Assembly (NCBI GenBank): GCA_013696915.1
Contig: JACCXR010000148.1
Span: forward strand, 1 to 12,249
Source: Euzebyaceae bacterium
GTDB lineage: Bacteria > Actinomycetota > Nitriliruptoria > Euzebyales > Egibacteraceae
Reading direction: 5' to 3'
Length of the DNA: 12,249 nt
The position numbers and the translations under genes are program-made. Numbering within the stretch: position 1 is the stretch's first letter; the number at the start of each line of letters is the position of its first letter. Below the pieces are notes generated by a model. The model was not told where the DNA came from and made no database searches. It worked only from the letters and a program-made list of their open reading frames with translations. Positions 6,738-12,249 of the stretch are shown in pieces.

Positions 6738-7172
6738 TCAGGTCAGGCGCGCGGCCGCGAACGCGAGCGACGCCGTGGTCAGCAGGGTCCCGGCCTGGGC
6801 CCGCACGAAGGTGCGGGTCTGGGCGCTCATCTCGGCGCGCATCGCGGCCATGATCTTGTGCTCGAACGTCTCGAAGTCACGCCGCGTGTCGGCGCGGTGC
6901 TGGTCGAAATCGCGCTTGGTCTCGGTGTGCAGCTGGTCGAGGCCGCGCTTGGTCTCGGTCTGCAGCTGGTCGAGGTCGCGCTTGATCTCCGCGCGCAGTC
7001 CGGCGATGTCGTCCTTGGTCGCGACCCGCAGGTCTTCCAGGTCCCGCTTCGTCGCGAGCTCATCCCACGGCATGGGCGGCAACTGCTCCATCACACTGGT
7101 CGCCAACCCGGAACCGAGCAGCTCCACGAGCCGCTCGTACAGTGCGAGACGTGCCCGATCATCACCAGGCAT
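6738..7172 (-). CDS. Hypothetical coiled-coil protein with hendecad repeats and C-terminal hydrophobic segment
   Basis: Function unknown. The product is 144 residues. The N-terminal part (about 1-45) is predicted helical and ends in LPPMPWDELATKRDLEDL, a pattern I recall from small uncharacterised actinobacterial coiled-coil proteins. Residues about 46-105 are 11-residue repeats (examples: ETKRGLDQLHT, ETKRDFDQHRA, DTRRDFETFEH), which would give a long right-handed or straight coiled coil. The last about 25 residues (AGTLLTTASLAFAAARLT) are apolar and could be a membrane anchor, a layout reminiscent of DUF1640/CCDC90-type proteins. The ATG at 7172 is chosen over an upstream TTG because GAGGAG lies 6 nt before it (minus strand, 7184-7179). 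It is convergent with the hydrolase remnant (7-bp gap) and divergent from obgE. The DNA shows matching 33-bp tandem repeats. Confidence 0.8.
   Translation of the reverse strand: MPGDDRARLALYERLVELLGSGLATSVMEQLPPMPWDELATKRDLEDLRVATKDDIAGLRAEIKRDLDQLQTETKRGLDQLHTETKRDFDQHRADTRRDFETFEHKIMAAMRAEMSAQTRTFVRAQAGTLLTTASLAFAAARLT
6867..7064. repeat. 33-bp tandem repeats within the coiled-coil gene
   Basis: Six consecutive 33-bp units (6867, 6900, 6933, 6966, 6999 and 7032) encode the 11-residue coiled-coil repeats. The units at 6900-6932 and 6933-6965 differ at about 4 of 33 positions, and the one at 6966-6998 is also close, with shared CTGGTCGA and CGCGCTTG blocks. Outer units are more diverged. The near-identity of the central units suggests fairly recent duplication. 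Confidence 0.8.
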
Positions 7173-7273
7173 GATGCGCTCCTCGGGCAGCGCTGACAAC
7201 TGCGACGCGATGATGGCGCATGCCTCGAGAGGCCGCAGGCTGTCCTCATCCCAGTCTGTGGAAAGGTCCGAAG

Positions 7274-7279
7274 TAGGCT
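7274..7279 (+). promoter_or_regulatory. -10 box giving a leaderless obgE transcript
   Basis: TAGGCT fits the TANNNT pattern. Its last T sits 7 bases before the A of the obgE ATG at 7286, so transcription would be expected to begin at or next to the start codon. obgE has no good Shine-Dalgarno sequence, as expected for leaderless initiation. No consensus -35 is visible at 16-18 bp. Confidence 0.5.
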
Positions 7280-7285
7280 CGGGGC

Positions 7286-8646
<1,361 letters not shown>

Positions 8647-8650
<4 letters not shown>

Positions 8651-9777
8651 GCGGCCCGCGCTTCGCCTTGCCGCGACGGGTCGTCGTGAAGGTCGGCTCG
8701 TCGAGCCTGCGAGCCCCCGACGGGGGTCTGGACGAGCACCTCGCCGGGGATCTCGTCGCCCAGGTCGCCTCCGTGCGGGCGCAGGGCGTGGAAGTCGTGC
8801 TCGTGTCGAGCGGCGCGGTTGCCGCCGGGCTCGCGCCGCTCGGACTGCTGCGCCGCCCGACCGATCTCCCCCGGCTGCAGGCGGCGGCGAGCGTCGGCCA
8901 GGGCATCCTGATGCACACCTACCAGGCATCGTTCGCGCTCCACGGCAGGGTCTGCGGGCAGGTGCTCCTCACGCCCGACGACGTCGTCGACCGGGGTCGC
9001 TACCTCAACGCCCGCCACACCTTCGACACGCTGCTCGAGCTCGGCGCCGTTCCGATCGTGAACGAGAACGACACGGTCGCCACGGACGAGCTGCGCTTCG
9101 GCGACAACGACCGGCTCGCGGCACTGGTGGCGAGCATGCTCGGTGCGGGGCTGCTGGTCCTGCTGTCCGACGTCGACGGGCTGCACGACGCCGACCCACG
9201 ACGCGGCGCTGGGGTCCTGCCGATCGTGGAGCGCGTCGACGACCTCGCCCGTCTCGACCAGGACGCGTTCGGCCGGGCGGGGTCGGACGTCGGCACCGGC
9301 GGCATGGCGAGCAAGCTGGAGGCGGCCCGGATCGCCACCTTCAGCGCCGCCCACGCGGTGATCGCGAACGCGCGCCGGCCGGGCGTCCTGCGTGAGGTCG
9401 TCGCCGGTGCGCCGGTCGGGACGTGGTTCCCGCCCGCCGCCCGCCGGCCGGAGAGCCGCAAGCTGTGGATCGCCTTCGCGAGGACGCCCCGCGGCGTCAT
9501 CCTGGTGGACGAGGGGGCCGCTCGGGCGCTCGTCGAGCGCGGATCGAGCCTGCTCGCGGCCGGGGTCGTGGACGCCGTCGGCGACTTCGACGCCGGTGAC
9601 GCGGTCGACGTCCGCGGGGGGGGAGACGAGCGGATCATCGCCCGTGGCCTCTCCGCGTTCCCGCGTGACGACGTGCTGCGCGTCCGAGGCCGCAGCATGC
9701 AGGCCCTGGGGCGTGAGTTGGGCGCGGCCTACCAGCGCGCCGTCATCCATCGCGACTCACTGGTGATCACGGCCTGA
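8647..9777 (+). CDS. proB: Glutamate 5-kinase
   Basis: Phosphorylates L-glutamate to glutamyl 5-phosphate, the first and feedback-controlled step of proline synthesis; cytoplasmic. The 376-residue product has an amino-acid-kinase domain (about 10-260) and a C-terminal PUA domain (about 271-350). Motifs: VVKVGSSSL at 13-21, SSGAVAAG at 54-61, VNENDTV at 138-144, FGDNDRLAA at 151-159 and the ATP-site GTGGMASK at 216-223. The GTG start overlaps the obgE stop by 4 bp, giving translational coupling. A run of eight G residues (9616-9623) lies in the PUA-coding part without breaking the frame. proA is not in the downstream part of this window, so the second enzyme of the pathway must be encoded elsewhere or beyond the IS element. 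Confidence 0.96.
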
Positions 9778-9833
9778 TCCGGCCACGGCCGCGCCGTGCG
9801 CCCCGCGCCCAGCGGTGTCATCCTCGGGCGAGT

Positions 9834-11159
9834 ATGCGGTGGTCCTTCGTCGGCGTCGTGCTGCTTGCGCTTCCCCTGATGGGGGTGGGCACGCCGAATG
9901 ATCCCCTCGCGGCTCAGCAGTGGCACCTCCAGCACGTCGGTGCGCTGGACGCGTGGGACACCGGTCAGGGGGAAGAGGTCGTCGTCGCCGTCCTCGACAC
10001 CGGCGTGGACCTCGACCATCCCGATCTGCTCGGACGGCTGGTGGAGGGGCTCGACCTCGTCGAACCCGGCACCCCGCCGGACGACCCGCACGGCCACGGG
10101 ACCATCGTGGCCGGCACTATCGCCGCCATCGCCGGCAACGGTCTCGGCGTCGCCGGCGCCGCGCCACGGGCGCTGGTGATGCCCGTGCGGGTGCTCGACG
10201 GCGAGGGCGGGGGCACATCGACCGACGTCGCTGAAGGCATCCGCTGGGCCACCGCGGAAGGGGCGGCTGTCGTCAACCTCAGCCTGGCCGAGGCCGGCCG
10301 CGACACCGGCCGCGACGCCGCCGGCGTGTCCGGTCTCATCGACGCCGACGTCGAGGAGGCGATCGAGGAGGCGGCGGCAGCCGGCGTCCTGGTCGTCGCC
10401 GCCGCGGGGAACGACGGCCTGTCGCCGCCCTACTCCCAGGCCACGCCGGCCCTGGTCGTGGGAGCGACCGACGCGGAGGACCTCGTGTGGCCGCAGTCGA
10501 ACCGCGACGCGAGAACCCTGTTCGCTCCCGGCGTCGAGATCCTCGCCACCTGGCACGACGGGCGCTACGCGCGATCCGACGGGACGTCGTTCGCAGCCCC
10601 GGTCGTGTCCGCGGCTGCCGCGATCCTCATCCAGGCCGGCGCGTCCGGCGCCCGGACCCGCGAACGGCTGGTCGAGACGGCGGTCGACATCGGGACCGGC
10701 CTCGGGCGCCTCGACGTCGCGGCGGCCGCGGCGGGCGTCGCGCCACCGTCGCTGCCGGGACGCCCGCAGCATCCATCCGCGCCCCCGCCTGCCACAGAGG
10801 TCGCGGCCCCGCCGGCGGCCTCGCCGGGGCCGACTCGACTGCCGGCCACGGATCCGCCGTCTCCTCCATCCGGAGAGCCGGCGAGCGTCCGCCCCTCCGG
10901 GACGGCACCGGCGCCACCGGTCTCCTTCGAGCCGGTGGTGCCCGTCGCCGCTCCGCCGCCGTCGGACGCCCCGGGCTCGTCACCGCCGTCCGCGAGCGAG
11001 CCCGAGGTCGTCGCGCTGCCGGAGGGCGAGCGGGCGGCGCAACCGGCGTCCTCCGGCGCCCGCATAGCCTTAGCTGCGATGCTCCTGATCGCCGCCGGCG
11101 CCGTCGCGCTCGGCACCCGGCTCGCGACCGGAGCCAGGCGGCGGGGCGGCGCCCGCTGA
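9834..11159 (+). CDS. Secreted subtilisin-like (S8) serine protease with Pro-rich linker and C-terminal membrane anchor
   Basis: Predicted extracytoplasmic serine protease of 441 residues. Residues 1-19 form a short hydrophobic signal peptide. Mature-type sequence follows directly (NDPLAAQQWHLQHVGALDAW, as in thermitase-like enzymes), so there is no I9-type propeptide. The catalytic triad is intact: D55 in AVLDTGVD, H88 in HGHGT and S252 in DGTSFAAP, with oxyanion N193 in AAGND. Residues about 301-405 are a Pro/Ala/Ser-rich linker, 411-427 a transmembrane helix, and 428-441 a basic tail likely to stay in the cytoplasm. This layout resembles mycosins of type VII secretion, but no ESX genes are seen here, so the link is structural only. 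The ATG at 9834 begins the signal peptide; no clear ribosome binding site is seen, and CATCCT at 9819-9824 is only a weak -10 candidate. The substrate is unknown. Confidence 0.9.
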   Translation: MRWSFVGVVLLALPLMGVGTPNDPLAAQQWHLQHVGALDAWDTGQGEEVVVAVLDTGVDLDHPDLLGRLVEGLDLVEPGTPPDDPHGHGTIVAGTIAAIAGNGLGVAGAAPRALVMPVRVLDGEGGGTSTDVAEGIRWATAEGAAVVNLSLAEAGRDTGRDAAGVSGLIDADVEEAIEEAAAAGVLVVAAAGNDGLSPPYSQATPALVVGATDAEDLVWPQSNRDARTLFAPGVEILATWHDGRYARSDGTSFAAPVVSAAAAILIQAGASGARTRERLVETAVDIGTGLGRLDVAAAAAGVAPPSLPGRPQHPSAPPPATEVAAPPAASPGPTRLPATDPPSPPSGEPASVRPSGTAPAPPVSFEPVVPVAAPPPSDAPGSSPPSASEPEVVALPEGERAAQPASSGARIALAAMLLIAAGAVALGTRLATGARRRGGAR

Positions 11160-11238
11160 CCGGGCGGGCTTCCCCAGGGATCGCTCGGCCCACGGATCGG
11201 TCGGCCCGGGGGAGACCTGCGTCCGCAGCGCACCACCC

Positions 11239-11262
11239 TCGCCGCGTCGCTCGCCGCGTCGC
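11239..11262. repeat. Exact 12-bp tandem duplication
   Basis: TCGCCGCGTCGC occurs twice with no gap (11239-11250 and 11251-11262) in the gene-free stretch after the protease gene. It may be simple slippage in GC-rich DNA. Confidence 0.8.
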
Positions 11263-11285
11263 GGGGGCAAGACCTCCTGCTGGCT

Positions 11286-11479
11286 GGGCCCGCGGCCCCG
11301 GCGGGGAACGCCGGTGCGTGCCCCCTCGGGGGCCCGCCGCCGGGGGTACGCCGGCGCGTGCGAACCCTTGAAGGGTAGGCGCCAAAGCTCGCGACTACCC
11401 TTCGAACGTTGGGCCCGTCGCGAGGCCCACGGTCCGCTCCACGGGGGAACGCCGGCGCGTGCGAACCCTTGAAGGGTAG
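11286..11479. repeat. Mosaic of three related repeat units
   Basis: Three blocks each open with GGGCCCG (11286, 11330, 11411) and later contain CGGGG(A/T)ACGCCGG followed by (T/C)GCGTGC. In the second and third, a 38-bp segment (11341-11378 and 11442-11479) is identical except for one base, and the two starts are 101 bp apart. The segment ends with an interrupted palindrome, ACCCTTGAAGGGT, followed by AG. The first block (about 11286-11321) is cut short before that palindrome. An opposite-facing partial copy, CTACCCTTCGAACGTT, lies at 11395-11410. The pattern looks like a dispersed palindromic repeat family rather than chance. Confidence 0.8.
11368..11405. repeat. Strong stem-loop formed by inverted repeat copies
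   Basis: GAAGGGTAG (11370-11378) pairs perfectly with CTACCCTTC (11395-11403). After one mismatch three more pairs form inside (11380-11382 with 11391-11393), leaving an 8-nt loop at 11383-11390. Outside, a T-G and a T-A pair extend it to 11368-11405. A second hairpin follows at 11407-11431 (TGGGCC with GGCCCA). The same 9-mer also recurs at 11471-11479, so CTACCCTTC can alternatively bound an 85-bp segment 11395-11479. Confidence 0.75.
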
Positions 11480-12249
11480 ACATCCCACGGGCGGTAGCTG
11501 TCAAGCGGCGATGGCGGTTTCCTGCTGACGGTGGCCCCAGGCGGTGGCTTCGTCGTAGGCGGTGCGGTGGCGTAGGCAGCCGTGGAGGATGCCGACCCAG
11601 CGGTTGGACAGGGCACGTAGGGCTTGGTAGTGGGTGTCGCCGTTGGCGCGATGCTGGTCGTAGAACGCCCGCGCGCCCGGCGAGGCGCTCAGGGAGCAGA
11701 ACGCCCACCAGGTGAGCGCGTCGGCGAGGTGACGGTTGCGCACGAAGCGGGCGAGCACGACTTTGCTCTTGCCGGACTGCTTGGTGATGGGGGCGCTGCC
11801 GGCGTAGTTCTTGCGGGCTTTCGCGTGGGCGTAGCGGTTGGGGTCGTCCCCGAACTCTGCGAGCACCCGGGCGCCGAGGATGATCCCGAGTCCGGGCAGA
11901 CTGCGCAGGATGCCGGCGTCCGGGTGCTGCTCAAAACGGTCGGCCAGCGCGGCCTCGAGCTCGCCGATCTGGGCGGTCAGCGCCGCGATCACGCCCACCA
12001 GCGCCTTGGCGGTGTCGCCGTAAGCGTCGGCCACCGGCACGGGGGCGGCCAGCTGCGCGGCGCGCAGCGCGCCGCGGATCGTTGCGGCGCGGGTGTCGAC
12101 GTTGCGCCGCCGGCCGGCCTTGCGCAGCGCCGCGGCGATCTGGGCGGTCGACAGCCGCCGGCCCAGCTCCGGGGTGGGCGCCTTGGCCAGGGTTGCCAGC
12201 GCGTCGGGGTGGGCCAGGTCGGTGCCGAACGCCGCCAGCGCACCGGGGT
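11480..12249 (-). mobile_element. IS110-family insertion sequence, one end only
   Basis: An IS110-family transposase gene enters from the right edge and ends at 11501, so the downstream end of the element lies near or within the 11395-11500 segment. No terminal inverted repeats or target duplication are evident, as is normal for IS110. The exact boundary cannot be set from one copy; 11480 is used because the repeat mosaic stops at 11479. The mosaic could instead be part of the element. Confidence 0.6.
11501..12249 (-). CDS. IS110-family transposase, N-terminus beyond window
   Basis: C-terminal 248 residues of an IS110-family (DEDD plus serine) recombinase. The frame is open without a stop from the right edge at 12249 to TGA at 11501, so the start lies outside; the GTG at 12040 is internal. 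The N-terminal end of the visible part (FGTDLAHPDALATLAKAP) is the inter-domain region, followed by a coiled-coil-like stretch (VIAALTAQIGELEAALADRF). Next comes the Transposase_20 domain with LRSLPGLGIILGARVLAEFG, NYAGSAPITKQSGKSK (QSGKS at 11765-11779) and FVRNRHLADALTWWAF. A conserved serine in this region is a candidate nucleophile, though which one is not certain. The RuvC-like DEDD domain is not visible. IS110 enzymes work with a bridge RNA encoded in the element's non-coding end. The frame looks intact, so the element may be active. Confidence 0.93.
   Translation of the reverse strand, partial: PGALAAFGTDLAHPDALATLAKAPTPELGRRLSTAQIAAALRKAGRRRNVDTRAATIRGALRAAQLAAPVPVADAYGDTAKALVGVIAALTAQIGELEAALADRFEQHPDAGILRSLPGLGIILGARVLAEFGDDPNRYAHAKARKNYAGSAPITKQSGKSKVVLARFVRNRHLADALTWWAFCSLSASPGARAFYDQHRANGDTHYQALRALSNRWVGILHGCLRHRTAYDEATAWGHRQQETAIAA

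Larger units (their letters stand above)
11160..11500. other. Gene-free stretch rich in repeats and stem-loops
   Basis: No credible gene is seen in this 341-bp gap on either strand; the open frames crossing it are low-complexity and shift through the repeats. It holds a pair of near-copies GATCGCTCGGCCC and GATCGGTCGGCCC (about 11179-11206), an exact 12-bp tandem duplication (11239-11262), a repeat mosaic (11286-11479) and several strong hairpins, including one at 11368-11405. The last 21 bases (11480-11500) lie between the repeats and the transposase stop codon. Confidence 0.7.

Noticed and set aside
11341..11479. CRISPR-like array
   Set aside because: Only two full copies, with the 63-bp interval itself holding repeat-related sequence; no regular spacers and no cas genes.
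11070..11708. 212-codon minus-strand frame across the repeats, with recurring LQGFARAGVPP-like peptides
   Set aside because: The peptide repeats only reflect the DNA repeats, and the frame overlaps both the protease and transposase genes. No start signal or domain is seen.

Overview
The window is very GC-rich. Its gene content and order (RNase E/G, rplU, rpmA, then obgE and proB), its promoters with little or no 5' leader and its GTG/ATG starts point to an Actinomycetota chromosome. A deep-branching lineage such as Nitriliruptoria is possible, but that is inference, since there is no rRNA or marker-gene comparison here.

Left part (1-2500): the 3' two thirds of an RNase E/G gene running in from the left edge, then rplU and rpmA. 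rplU has the clearest sigma-70-type promoter in the window (TTGACA, 17 bp, TACACT). Hairpins with a GTCGAC core follow both RNase E/G and rpmA.

Middle (2500-7200): this block separates rpmA from obgE, which are usually adjacent. It holds an Eis-like N-acetyltransferase on the minus strand and, divergent from it, an overlapping cystathionine beta-synthase / cystathionine gamma-synthase-lyase pair that forms a transsulfuration module. A strong hairpin ends that pair. Next come the broken remains of an SGNH/GDSL hydrolase and a minus-strand coiled-coil protein built on 11-residue repeats encoded by 33-bp tandem DNA repeats.

Right part (7286-12249): obgE, with a -10 box placed for a leaderless transcript, overlaps proB by 4 bp. 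Where proA is often found there is instead a secreted, membrane-anchored subtilisin-like protease of mycosin-like layout. A 341-bp gene-free stretch follows, with a mosaic of related repeats and strong stem-loops (11286-11479). An IS110-family transposase begins 21 bp beyond the repeats and runs off the right edge. The repeat mosaic beside the IS110 end is the least explained structure in the window. I see no CRISPR array, no tRNA or rRNA gene and no convincing new multi-gene system.
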